A stretch of 44,002 nucleotides of DNA from an uncultured Flavobacteriales bacterium (lineage in GTDB: Bacteria > Bacteroidota > Bacteroidia > Flavobacteriales > UBA1820): contig CAUHQV010000020.1 of assembly GCA_959608625.1 (NCBI GenBank), positions 1-44,002 of the forward strand. The letters are read 5' to 3'. Of this stretch, positions 26,983 through 34,874 are shown one piece after another. The notes below the pieces were generated by a model that had not been told where the DNA came from, did no database searches, and was given only the letters and a program-made list of their open reading frames with translations. Each line of letters begins with the position of its first letter. Position 1 is the first letter of the stretch. Both the position numbers and the translations under genes were made by a program.

Positions 26983-27699
26983 TCAGGAATTTATTTCTAT
27001 AAATTTCTGGATGTTTTTCGACGTGCCGAAAAGCAGCAGAATATCTGAGGATTCTATCTTGGTATCCCCGGCCGGCACACCGATGATATGGTGGTTGGTG
27101 TGGGAAGGATTTTCCCCGAGGAATTCCGCCGGCGCATCCGCCGTCCCGTCCCAGCGGAGCAGGGTCACCAGGTTCAGCTTGTATTTTTCACGCAGGCCTA
27201 TCTCGGCCAGCGTGCGGCCCGCGATCCCGGAAGGCGCTTTGACTTCGATGATCCGGTAATCGTCCGGCAGGCGAACCGACATCAGCACATGCGGATTGAT
27301 CAGATTTTCCGCCACGGCGTTACTCACCTCCAATTCCGGGGAAAGGATTTCCTTGACCCCCATCTTTTCAAGGATCTTGTTCTGCGTGTCGCCGTTGGCG
27401 CGCACGATCACCCGTTTGACGCCGATCTCCTGCAGGACGAACGTAGTGAGCAGTACGTCCTGGAAATTTTCCCCGATCGATACCACCACCGCATCCATAT
27501 CTTTTATTCCCTGCGACATCAGGGCATCCTTATCCGTCGAATCCAATGCTACGGCATAAGTCACCTTGTCGCGGATTTGTTCCACACGTTCGCGATCGGC
27601 ATCCATTGCGATGACCTCCGCCCCTTTTTCCGCCAGTTTCTGCGCGATAGCCGAGCCGAAACGACCCATTCCTATCACTGCGAATCTTCCTTCTGCCAT
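26983..27699 (-). CDS. TrkA/KtrA-like potassium channel regulatory subunit
   Basis: 238 residues. An RCK N-domain with Rossmann fingerprint 'FAVIGMGRFGSAIAQKLAEKG' (GxGxxG at 10-15) and the acidic end of beta-2 (MDAD), followed by an RCK C-domain (about 140-236). KtrA/TrkA-type cytoplasmic rings bind ATP/ADP or NAD(H) and gate a membrane subunit (KtrB/TrkH). No membrane partner is in the window; the gene sits 41 bases after an exported protein of unknown function, so the partner may be elsewhere or past rearranged neighbours. Confidence 0.92.
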   Translation of the reverse strand: MAEGRFAVIGMGRFGSAIAQKLAEKGAEVIAMDADRERVEQIRDKVTYAVALDSTDKDALMSQGIKDMDAVVVSIGENFQDVLLTTFVLQEIGVKRVIVRANGDTQNKILEKMGVKEILSPELEVSNAVAENLINPHVLMSVRLPDDYRIIEVKAPSGIAGRTLAEIGLREKYKLNLVTLLRWDGTADAPAEFLGENPSHTNHHIIGVPAGDTKIESSDILLLFGTSKNIQKFIEINS

Positions 27700-27715
27700 A
27701 TCAGTTCTTTTTTAT

Positions 27716-27729
27716 CGGACGATCGTCCG
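27716..27729. repeat. 14-base perfect palindrome before the ktrA-like gene
   Basis: CGGACGATCGTCCG lies in the 41-base gap between the exported paralogue's stop and the ktrA-like ATG. It could be a regulator site or a short hairpin with a GATC loop; no T-tract follows in the minus direction. Confidence 0.3.
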
Positions 27730-27740
27730 GTTCTGTCCGT

Positions 27741-28547
27741 TCATTTAATACCCGCCCATTTCAACGCCTCCGGGTCGCCGGGGATATACGCTTTGGCCCA
27801 GGCGGAGATGAGTTCGTTGCGGTCGGACTTCCAGGCCTTTTTATAAATGTCACGCACGACCCGCAGCCACTCCTGCCGGCGGTCTTCCGAAGTCCCTACA
27901 TCCTGCGTACCGCCGGCTGCCTTATACTGCTCGCGGGTGGTACTGGAAATACGCGCATAACGTCCGGTCGAAGGCTTGAGATCCTCGTACCGCATACGAA
28001 GGTAAAAATCGAGCATTTCCTCGTTGGGATGCTTGTCCTTGGCGAAATAGGTACTGTCCGCCAGGTAGACCGTCACCCCGTCCTTGAACAGATACGGATA
28101 ATAGTCCCCGGGCTTGTACATGGCCTCGTATACCACCCCGCTCACCGGGAACTGGGCGCCCGACTGGTGGGCGATATACTGCCGTATCCTTTCGGTATAC
28201 AGGTAATCCATCGTACCCGAAGCCTCCCAGGTGGCCGTCATGATCCAGCGCGCCATCTGTTCGGCGGAAGGGTTAAGCAGATAGACCTTCCCTTTTTTGG
28301 GAGCACAGGCAGTGCTGTCGTATCCCGTGTAGTATTCATAGAGTTTCACGGGATAGCCTTCCCAGCCTTCCAGATTTTCATTGGTGCTGAGGTATTTCTG
28401 GGTCATATAGGCCCCTTCCAGCACTTTCTGGCACCGCTGGGTGATCACCGGCAGGCTGTCGCGCCAGATCTTGCGGGGTACCTTTCCGTTGCCCGCCGAA
28501 AGGGAAAGGGAAACGGCCAGCACCAGGAGTGTAAATCCGTATTTCAT
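27741..28547 (-). CDS. Exported protein of unknown function, paralogue B
   Basis: 268 residues from the ATG at 28547, which begins a good signal peptide (KYGFTLLVLAVSLSLSAG); the longer open frame upstream has no signal character. About half of the residues match the next gene upstream, for example 'RDSLPVIT.RC.KVL', 'GWEGYPV.LYEY.TGYDST', 'FPVSGVVYEAMYK.GDYYPY' and 'YKKAWKSDRNEL'. No known domain is recognised; Trp/Tyr-rich with conserved 'YLYTERIRQYIAHQSG'. Probably periplasmic or surface. A tandem duplicate of the gene ending at 28588; it precedes the ktrA-like gene by 41 bases. Confidence 0.8.
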   Translation of the reverse strand: MKYGFTLLVLAVSLSLSAGNGKVPRKIWRDSLPVITQRCQKVLEGAYMTQKYLSTNENLEGWEGYPVKLYEYYTGYDSTACAPKKGKVYLLNPSAEQMARWIMTATWEASGTMDYLYTERIRQYIAHQSGAQFPVSGVVYEAMYKPGDYYPYLFKDGVTVYLADSTYFAKDKHPNEEMLDFYLRMRYEDLKPSTGRYARISSTTREQYKAAGGTQDVGTSEDRRQEWLRVVRDIYKKAWKSDRNELISAWAKAYIPGDPEALKWAGIK

Positions 28548-28587
28548 CGTCGTATGTTTTATCAAATTATCGAATATAGTAGAAAGC

Positions 28588-29517
28588 CTAGCGCCATTCA
28601 AGCTTGTTTGAAAATGGCCGGGGCACATCCTGTATTTTACAAAAATAAGCAATATTCCGGGGAAAGCGAAAAAAATAGGAATATGTCCCGCTACAAAAAA
28701 CGGGGCGGAAAAATTCCGCCCCGTTTTTGGTGTTTTTCACCGGAACGCCCGGCAGTGTGTATAGATTGGCCTTCGCCCAGATGACAAACAGTTCGTTGCG
28801 GTCGGACTTCCAGGCTTTCTTGTAGAGGTCGCGCACCACGTCCAGCCAATGCTGGTTGATCTCTTTGCCCGAGCCTACCTTCTCTTTCCCGCCGGCTGCT
28901 ATGTATTGATCCGGAGTCGTACTGCAAATGCGGGCATAGGTTCCTACCTTCGGCTTAAGGTCGCTGTATTTCATATGCAGGTAGAAATCGAGCAATTCGG
29001 CATTGGGATTGGGACTTTTGAGGGTGCTGTCGACCAGCCATACGCTCACCCCGTTCTTGAACAGATAAGGATAATAATCGCCGCGCTTATACATCGCTTC
29101 GTACACTACTCCGCTTACCGGGAACTGGCCGCCCGACTGGTAAAGGATCTGCTTGCGCAGTTTTTCCGTGTACTGGAAGTCGACGCTCTGTTTGGCTTCC
29201 CAGCAGGCCGTCAGGATCCACATGGCCATTTTTTCGGCTGTCGGGTTCAGCAGGTAGACCTTCCCTATTTTCGGGGCATGGGCCGTGCTGTCGTATCCGG
29301 TCTTGTATTCGTACAACTGTACCGGATATCCCTCCCAACCGGGGATATTTTTATCCACTCCCAATGGCGTTTGGGCCATATATGCGGCCTTGAGGACTTT
29401 AGCGCAGCGTTCGGTGATCACCGGCAGGCTGTCGCGGACGATTTTACGGGGAATTTTGTTGCCGGCCGAAAGGGAAAGGCCCGCCAGCAATACCAGGGCC
29501 ATCATTACGTGTTTCAT
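28588..29517 (-). CDS. Exported protein of unknown function, paralogue A, with 3' extension through its terminator
   Basis: 309 residues with signal peptide (MKHVMMALVLLAGLSLSAG). Homologous to paralogue B until 'KKAWKSDRNEL..(I/A)WAKA'; B then has 15 more residues, while this frame continues for about 55. That extra part is encoded across a strong terminator hairpin (28695-28728) and reads GAEFFRPVF then a hydrophobic, unrelated tail. A TGA in the +1 frame at 28737-28739 sits just before the hairpin, so a one-base indel near the 3' end, or loss of an in-frame stop, explains it. Either the gene end is mutated or a sequencing error exists. Function unknown; shares a regulator-rich intergenic region with the divergent Lrp gene. 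Confidence 0.75.
   Translation of the reverse strand: MKHVMMALVLLAGLSLSAGNKIPRKIVRDSLPVITERCAKVLKAAYMAQTPLGVDKNIPGWEGYPVQLYEYKTGYDSTAHAPKIGKVYLLNPTAEKMAMWILTACWEAKQSVDFQYTEKLRKQILYQSGGQFPVSGVVYEAMYKRGDYYPYLFKNGVSVWLVDSTLKSPNPNAELLDFYLHMKYSDLKPKVGTYARICSTTPDQYIAAGGKEKVGSGKEINQHWLDVVRDLYKKAWKSDRNELFVIWAKANLYTLPGVPVKNTKNGAEFFRPVFCSGTYSYFFRFPRNIAYFCKIQDVPRPFSNKLEWR
28695..28728 (-). terminator. Terminator hairpin lying inside the extended end of paralogue A
   Basis: Perfect inverted repeat AAAAACGGGGCGGAA / TTCCGCCCCGTTTTT (arms 28696-28710 and 28714-28728) with T-tract on the minus strand. It would normally follow a stop codon, but the open frame crosses it. Confidence 0.88.
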
Positions 29518-29535
29518 TTTATTGCAAGGTTTTCA

Positions 29536-29564
29536 CAAAAGTAATCATATTCCGGGAGAATATG
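29536..29564 (-). promoter_or_regulatory. Promoter element and overlapping palindrome upstream of paralogue A
   Basis: TACTTTTG on the minus strand (plus 29536-29543) is a -7 match, 19 bases before the ATG. Directly upstream, CATATTC-CGGGA-GAATATG (29546-29564) is a perfect 7-base inverted repeat lying between the -7 and -33 positions, where a bound protein would block transcription. The divergent Lrp-type regulator is the obvious candidate (inference). Confidence 0.45.
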
Positions 29565-29617
29565 GATATTCATAATGTTTTTATATCCCTATATTTTTTA
29601 AATTTTCCGCAAATAAT

Positions 29618-29648
29618 TTTGCGTTTTTCCATACAATGTATACTTTTG
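29618..29648 (+). promoter_or_regulatory. Predicted promoter of the Lrp-type regulator
   Basis: TTTG (29618-29621), 19 bases, TACTTTTG (29641-29648): full match to the Bacteroidetes -33/-7 consensus and spacing, about 35 bases before the ATG. Confidence 0.6.
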
Positions 29649-29682
29649 ATGAAAATATGCTAAAAATAAAATAGGAACTGCT

Positions 29683-30183
29683 ATGGACAACAAAACCTAT
29701 CCCAAGAACACACCTGCCTATCAACTGGACGACATCGACAACCAGATCCTGGAGCTCCTGATAGAGAATACACGCATGCCCTACACCGAAATTGCGAAAA
29801 AGCTCATCATTTCGGCCGGTACGGTGCATGTGCGCGTGCGCAAAATGGAGGAAGCCGGCATTATCACCGGGTCGACACTGAACATCGATTACTCCAAAAT
29901 GGGATTTTCATTCACGGCTTACATCGGTATTTACCTCTCGAAGACCAAACTCACCCAGCATGTGATCGAGGAACTGCGCAAGATCCCTTACGTAGTGGTA
30001 GCGCACCTGACCACCGGCCAGTACAACATCTTCTGCGAGATAAAGGCCCGCGACACCCACCATGCCAAGGAGATCATCTTCCTGATGGACGATATCGAAG
30101 GGGTGACCCGCACCGAAACGATGATCTCCCTCGAAGAGAGCATCGCCGACCGCAAACGCCTGATGCACCATATCTTTAAGTAA
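29683..30183 (+). CDS. Lrp/AsnC-family transcriptional regulator
   Basis: 166 residues, normal size. N-terminal HTH of the AsnC type ('LDDIDNQILELLIENTRMPY', then 'TEIAKKLIISAGTVHVRVRK', 'MEEAGIITGSTLNIDYSKMG') and a C-terminal RAM ligand-binding/oligomerisation domain (about 75-150) with 'VVVAHLTTGQYNIFCEIKAR'. Family members sense amino acids and bind palindromic sites. Divergent from paralogue A, whose promoter carries a palindrome. Convergent with the phosphoesterase-propeller gene across a perfect terminator. Confidence 0.94.
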   Translation: MDNKTYPKNTPAYQLDDIDNQILELLIENTRMPYTEIAKKLIISAGTVHVRVRKMEEAGIITGSTLNIDYSKMGFSFTAYIGIYLSKTKLTQHVIEELRKIPYVVVAHLTTGQYNIFCEIKARDTHHAKEIIFLMDDIEGVTRTETMISLEESIADRKRLMHHIFK

Positions 30184-30227
30184 GATTCGAGCCGCCCTTT
30201 ACAGGCTTTTTCAGGGCGCAGGAAAAC

Positions 30228-30260
30228 AAAAACCCCGGGGGTATTACCCCCGGGGTTTTT
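30228..30260. terminator. Bidirectional terminator between the Lrp gene and the phosphoesterase-propeller gene
   Basis: Perfect 14-base arms AAAAACCCCGGGGG (30228-30241) and CCCCCGGGGTTTTT (30247-30260), loop TATTA, with A/T tracts both sides. Confidence 0.93.
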
Positions 30261-30277
30261 GTATCGTTCTAACATGC

Positions 30278-32131
30278 TCAGTATTCGAGGAAGAAAATTT
30301 TCCCACCCATCGTGGTGACGATCAGTTCGTGTTCCCCGACCGGATTGGCCGACGTGATAAGTGACGAGGAGAACCGGTGATGCCACAGGACGTTTCCGGT
30401 CTTTTTATCCAGGCAATACACCTTTCCGGTGGCCGTAGCAGCGAAAACGCACTTGTCGGTCGAGGTCACGCGGGTCGGGCCGTATTCCGCGCCGAAGCCG
30501 CAGTTGGTGACCCAAAGGGGTTTATAGGTATCCGATTCGGTGTCGATCGCCACGACATTGTCCTTGACGCTCTTTACATATAGGGTCTTTCCGTCCGCAG
30601 AGATGCCGATGGATTCGCGGCCGCCGGCTTCCTTGGTGCTCCAGAGGATATCACCCGTTGCGGCGTCGAAGCAGTACAGGAAAAGGTCGGCTGAATGGAC
30701 GAATACTTTTCCGTCGTGGGCCACAGGCCAGCAGGCCCCGGGAGAAGCATACCGGTTCTTACCCGGTGCGTATTTCCAGTCCAAAGCCCCGGTAAAGCGG
30801 TCGAGGGCATAGAATTCGGCGCCCCACGAGCCGATATACACCTTGTCGCCCCACACTACGGGCCGCGCTTCGGTATAACCGGAAATACCCTCGTACACCC
30901 AGCGTTCGGCGCCGGTGCGGGTATCCAGGGCATAGAATTTGCCTTTCGCCCCGCCTACGTATACGAACCCGTCGTCGGTAACCAGCGGAGTGGAGAGTAC
31001 CGGATAGTCGGTGCGGTATTGCCAAACTTTCTTCCCGTTTTTGGCATCGAGGCAGTAAATGCTGCCGTCGGCCGAGCTGACATATACCTTACCCCCATAC
31101 AGGATAGGCTCGGAGAATATCTTCTCCCCGGTAGCGAACGTCCAGAGAATTTTCCCGTCCTTGGCGCGCAGCGCCTTGACCTGGCCTACGGTATTGGTAA
31201 AATAAATCGTTCCTTTTTCATAGGCCGTACCGGAAGCGATATCGCTGTTGTCCTGGTATTCCCATTTGACCTTCGCTTTGGAAAACTCCGCATTTTCGGC
31301 CGTGTAGTCCCGGCGGGCGGGATGAATGGTGTCGGCGGCCGGATCGTAAGTCTTCAGGTCGAAAGCGGCCCACGGGGCTCGGGGAGCATCCTCGCAGGGG
31401 CGGCGCTCGGCAAAAGTGGCGCGGCTGTTTTCCATCGTCACGATGGTATAGCCCCCGCAAGGGTCGGTGCGGCGCAGGTTGGAACGCACGATGACTCCGG
31501 GAATCCCCTCATAGTTCACTTCCTTATTTACGTGGTAATGACCGCTGATGACGTATTGGATATTGCGGGTTTTGAGCAGGTCTATGATCTCGTCGAAATT
31601 GGCTAAGGCCTCTTCGGTGACCGGCGAGTGGATCACGAACACGATCGGGGTGTCCTTATCCGTCTCCTTCAGGTTCTTTTCCAGCCATTCTATATCCTCC
31701 CGGGGCGACTGGCAGGGGCCCATGCGCATATACGGGCCGGAACCGATACCCAGGAACAGCACACCGTTGTGCATGTAACGGAACTGGCTGCCGCCCATTA
31801 TTTTGTCGAAGGTCGTACACCCGCTTTCGCTCCAGTTGGTGTCGTGGTTGCCGGGCACGAACAGGTATTTCTTGGTCAGGCGGGAAAGCACTTCCCGCGT
31901 GCCTTCGATCTCGCTGTCCGTCCCGAATTCGGTAATGTCGCCCGATACGATGACGAACTGGATGTCGGGATTGGCATTGATATCGTCGATCGCCTTATTC
32001 AGGTCGTCCAACGCATAGGCGAACGAACCCAAGTGCGTATCGGACAGCACGGCGAACTCGATCTTTTTTTCCTGGGCCGATACCGCCAGGGCGGATAGCA
32101 GCGCAAAAAAGGCGAATAAGTATTTTTTCAT
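30278..32131 (-). CDS. Exported metallophosphoesterase fused to PQQ-like beta-propeller (second of pair)
   Basis: 617 residues with signal peptide (ending VSAQ). Residues about 22-260: calcineurin-like phosphoesterase with the full metal set, 'VLSDTHLGS' (D-x-H), 'VSGDITEFGTD', 'VPGNHDTNWSESG', 'VFVIHSPV' and 'VISGHYHVNKE'. Residues about 290-617: PQQ-binding-like propeller blades ('YCLDAKNGKKVWQYRT', 'YALDTRTGAERWVYEG', 'YCFDAATGDILWSTKE', 'YCLDKKTGNVLWHHRF'). The propeller likely binds a surface or polymeric substrate or partner; no PQQ is implied. 17 bases after the paralogous fusion gene, so one operon. Substrate unknown. Confidence 0.92.
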   Translation of the reverse strand: MKKYLFAFFALLSALAVSAQEKKIEFAVLSDTHLGSFAYALDDLNKAIDDINANPDIQFVIVSGDITEFGTDSEIEGTREVLSRLTKKYLFVPGNHDTNWSESGCTTFDKIMGGSQFRYMHNGVLFLGIGSGPYMRMGPCQSPREDIEWLEKNLKETDKDTPIVFVIHSPVTEEALANFDEIIDLLKTRNIQYVISGHYHVNKEVNYEGIPGVIVRSNLRRTDPCGGYTIVTMENSRATFAERRPCEDAPRAPWAAFDLKTYDPAADTIHPARRDYTAENAEFSKAKVKWEYQDNSDIASGTAYEKGTIYFTNTVGQVKALRAKDGKILWTFATGEKIFSEPILYGGKVYVSSADGSIYCLDAKNGKKVWQYRTDYPVLSTPLVTDDGFVYVGGAKGKFYALDTRTGAERWVYEGISGYTEARPVVWGDKVYIGSWGAEFYALDRFTGALDWKYAPGKNRYASPGACWPVAHDGKVFVHSADLFLYCFDAATGDILWSTKEAGGRESIGISADGKTLYVKSVKDNVVAIDTESDTYKPLWVTNCGFGAEYGPTRVTSTDKCVFAATATGKVYCLDKKTGNVLWHHRFSSSLITSANPVGEHELIVTTMGGKIFFLEY

Positions 32132-32148
32132 GTATCAGTTGTTTTTTC

Positions 32149-34014
32149 TTACCGGGTATATTTGATGCACACAACGATACCGTCCATCGTGGAAGCCACC
32201 ACCGTATCCTCGGACAAGGGCAGGATGTGGTTGATCACCGTATTGGACAGTTTGCGGGCCCAGACGACACGGCTGCCGTCGACGTCCACCGCATAGATCT
32301 TGCCCACGCTCGAAGGCACGAAGATCGCATTTTTATTGCTCAGTATCTCGGCTGGGGCGAGGTCCATATCGGCATCGTTGGGTAGTTTGCACCGCCAGTC
32401 TATGCGGCAGGTGTCGATCTGTGTGTCGATCCCTACCAGTTCGTTGGTGAGCATGGTCTTGACGTACAGCGTCTTTTTATCCAACGAGATACCCTGGCTC
32501 TCGCGGCCGTTGGGGTCTTTGCTGAACCATATCTCCGCTCCGGTGTTCTTGTCCAGCGCACGGGTGGCACGTTCCGGGGTGGTGATGAATATCTTACCGT
32601 AGCCTTCCACCGGGAAATTGGCCGCCGCCGAAAGCATACGCGAACCGCCGTTCTGCCATTTCCAGGCCAAAGAACCGTCTTTCAGGTTGAAGGCGTAGAA
32701 TTCATTGCCCCACGAACCGATGTATACTTTTTCCTTGTCGACGCAGGGACGGGCTTCGATAAAGCCTTTTATCCCATCGTAGGTCCATTTTTCCTTACCG
32801 GTCTTAAAGTCGATGGCATAGAACTTACCACAGGAACTGCCGATGTAAACGGCCCCCTCGTGTACCAGCGGGCAGGCGACGATGCCTTTCTCGGTCTTGT
32901 ACTCCCAGGCTACCTTGCCGGTCTTGGCCTCCAGGCAGTAAACGCTGCCGTCGGTCGAAGCGCACACGACCCGCCCCGATGCATAGTACGGGAAAGAGTA
33001 GATGCGGCCGCCTGTCTTGTATTCCCACAGGAGTTTCCCGTCCTTGGCGCCCACCGCCTTGATGACACCCGGCGCCGTGGCGTAAAATACGCGGGTACCG
33101 TCGTAAGCAAATCCGGAGCCTATGTCACCGGTATCCTGGATTTGCCACAGGATCTCGATGTTCTTGTACTGGTCGTTCAGGGAATAGTCCGGGCGCGACT
33201 GGGGTGCCTTGCGGTCGGCATCTTTGAAATTGAAGGTCGCCCAGGGCTTCTCGGCTGTCTGTCCGCTGGCCTGGCGGTTGTAAAAGGCTACGTCTCCCGT
33301 ACGGGTATTGATCTTTACGATATTGTAACCGGGGCCGCCGAATTTCGGGGTGGCAGACAAACTGGAGCGGCCTATGATCGCCGGTATCCCGTCGTAATTC
33401 TTGAAGTTGTTCGTATGCCAGTGGCCGCCCATGGTCAGTACGATATTCCCCTGTTTGAGGATATCGGCTACATGATCCCAGTTGGAAAGACTCTTCTCCA
33501 TCGGATTGTGCGTCACATAGACGATAGGCATGTCCTTGGGCGTGGCTTTCACCAGCGAATCCAGCCATACCAGGCTTTCGCGGGGCACCTGGGCCATTCC
33601 CATGCGCATGTTCGGTCCCGAATCGGTTCCGATAAAACGGATCCCGCCGGCATCGAAGGTGAAAACGGATTTTCCCCACAGGCGGTTGAACGTATTGCCG
33701 CCGCTCTCGCTCCATTTGACATCGTGATTGCCGGGGATGATGTAGTAAGGCACCCGGAGGCGGTCCATGATCGATTTGGCCAGGGCCAGTTCCGTATCGG
33801 CCCCGAATTCCGTCACGTCCCCCGCATGGATCACGAATTGTATCTGCGGCACGGTAACCATGTCGGCCACGCATTTCTCGAGGTCTTCCGCGCCACTGCC
33901 CGAACCTACGTGCGTATCGGATATGTAGGCGAATGTCAGAGTGTCGGACGCGTCCTGGGCCGAACAAAAGCCGGCGCAGAGCACAGCCGCCATGAAAAAG
34001 AAGAAGTGTTTCAT
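32149..34014 (-). CDS. Exported metallophosphoesterase fused to PQQ-like beta-propeller (first of pair)
   Basis: 621 residues from the ATG at 34014; the frame is open 23 codons further but that part precedes the signal peptide (MKHFFFFMAAVLCAGFCSAQ). Phosphoesterase domain (about 25-260) with 'YISDTHVGSG', 'HAGDVTEFGAD', 'IPGNHDVKWSESG', 'VYVTHNPM' and 'TMGGHWHTNNF'; propeller (about 285-620) with 'DGKLLWEYKTGGRIYSFPYY', 'YCLEAKTGKVAWEYKT', 'YAIDFKTGKEKWTYDG', 'RALDKNTGAEIWFSKD'. Same architecture as the following gene, so a tandem duplication. Divergent from the Nudix-type regulator at 34159; promoter-like TAAATTTG at plus 34044-34051. Confidence 0.92.
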   Translation of the reverse strand: MKHFFFFMAAVLCAGFCSAQDASDTLTFAYISDTHVGSGSGAEDLEKCVADMVTVPQIQFVIHAGDVTEFGADTELALAKSIMDRLRVPYYIIPGNHDVKWSESGGNTFNRLWGKSVFTFDAGGIRFIGTDSGPNMRMGMAQVPRESLVWLDSLVKATPKDMPIVYVTHNPMEKSLSNWDHVADILKQGNIVLTMGGHWHTNNFKNYDGIPAIIGRSSLSATPKFGGPGYNIVKINTRTGDVAFYNRQASGQTAEKPWATFNFKDADRKAPQSRPDYSLNDQYKNIEILWQIQDTGDIGSGFAYDGTRVFYATAPGVIKAVGAKDGKLLWEYKTGGRIYSFPYYASGRVVCASTDGSVYCLEAKTGKVAWEYKTEKGIVACPLVHEGAVYIGSSCGKFYAIDFKTGKEKWTYDGIKGFIEARPCVDKEKVYIGSWGNEFYAFNLKDGSLAWKWQNGGSRMLSAAANFPVEGYGKIFITTPERATRALDKNTGAEIWFSKDPNGRESQGISLDKKTLYVKTMLTNELVGIDTQIDTCRIDWRCKLPNDADMDLAPAEILSNKNAIFVPSSVGKIYAVDVDGSRVVWARKLSNTVINHILPLSEDTVVASTMDGIVVCIKYTR

Positions 34015-34043
34015 AACTGCTGGAATGTTTGTATTAATCCCTC

Positions 34044-34128
34044 CAAATTTACTGAAAAAAGGCGGTGTACCGCATACAAACAAACGCGAAATAGTTATAT
34101 TTCGGTATCGAAAGAATGGCTATCTTTG
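34044..34128. promoter_or_regulatory. Divergent -7 elements of the phosphoesterase pair and the Nudix regulator
   Basis: Minus strand TAAATTTG (plus 34044-34051), 30 bases before the ATG at 34014. Plus strand TATCTTTG (34121-34128), 31 bases before the ATG at 34159. Neither has a perfectly spaced -33. A Nudix-type regulator binding here could control both sides. Confidence 0.42.
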
Positions 34129-34158
34129 TAACTGTTAAAAACACAACACGAACCGCAC

Positions 34159-34860
34159 ATGACAAGAGACGATATAAAGGAATATTTTAACGTGGCGATA
34201 TCGGCCTCGATGGTGATATTCGCTTTCGACGGGGAACAGCTCCGCATCCTGATACAACGCCGCGAGGAAGATCCGTTCAAAGGAGCCTGGCAGCTTCCCA
34301 CACGCTATGTACTCCCTTCGGAGAGCGTGGAGCTGAACGCCAAAAGGCTGCTCGAGGAAACCATCCCGATGACCAACACCATCGACTCGTACAGTGAACA
34401 ACTCAACGCTTTCGCCAAAGTATACCGCAACCCGTTGGGCCGGGTGGTGAACATCGGTTTTTACTGCATCGTCAAAATGACCGAGGAAGACCGCCGTATG
34501 GCCGAATCGAAAGGCATGCGTTGGGCGGCCTATTCCGACGTCCCCGATCTGGCTTTCGACCACAACGAAGTGATCGACTACGCCAAGGAGCGCCTGAAAC
34601 GCCGCTTCAAACGCCGTCCGGTAGGGTTTTCCTTGCTGCCCAAGGAATTCACCCTCACCCAGCTCCAGATCCTGTACGAGAATGCCCTGAACAAAAAATT
34701 CGACAAGCGAAATTTCCGCAAAAAGGTATTCAACTCGGCCCTGCTGATCGATCTGGGTAAAACGATAGAGACCTCCTACGGGAAAGTGTCCAAACTCTAC
34801 CGGTTCGATGAGGACAAATACGAGAAAATGTCCCTGAAAGGCTACGATTTCCTGTTCTGA
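34159..34860 (+). CDS. Nudix-domain transcriptional regulator (NrtR/AraR-like)
   Basis: 233 residues, the size of this regulator family. Residues about 10-150: Nudix fold ('VAISASMVIFAFDGEQLRIL', 'RREEDPFKGAWQLPTRYVLP'). The Nudix box is degenerate: 'SVELNAKRLLEETIPM' replaces the catalytic REUxEE pattern, so hydrolysis is unlikely and the domain probably only binds a ligand. Residues about 160-233: winged helix-turn-helix with 'FTLTQLQILYENALNKKFDK' and 'RNFRKKVFNSALL'. In Bacteroides, the related AraR controls arabinose use, and NrtR controls NAD metabolism; the ligand here is unknown. Divergent from the phosphoesterase pair, and 14 bases before the YihY gene. Confidence 0.9.
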   Translation: MTRDDIKEYFNVAISASMVIFAFDGEQLRILIQRREEDPFKGAWQLPTRYVLPSESVELNAKRLLEETIPMTNTIDSYSEQLNAFAKVYRNPLGRVVNIGFYCIVKMTEEDRRMAESKGMRWAAYSDVPDLAFDHNEVIDYAKERLKRRFKRRPVGFSLLPKEFTLTQLQILYENALNKKFDKRNFRKKVFNSALLIDLGKTIETSYGKVSKLYRFDEDKYEKMSLKGYDFLF

Positions 34861-34874
34861 GCCGTTTAGGATCG

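Noticed and set aside
30278..34014. PQQ-dependent dehydrogenase
   Set aside because: The propeller repeats resemble PQQ enzymes, but the proteins lack dehydrogenase catalytic residues and carry a phosphoesterase domain instead.
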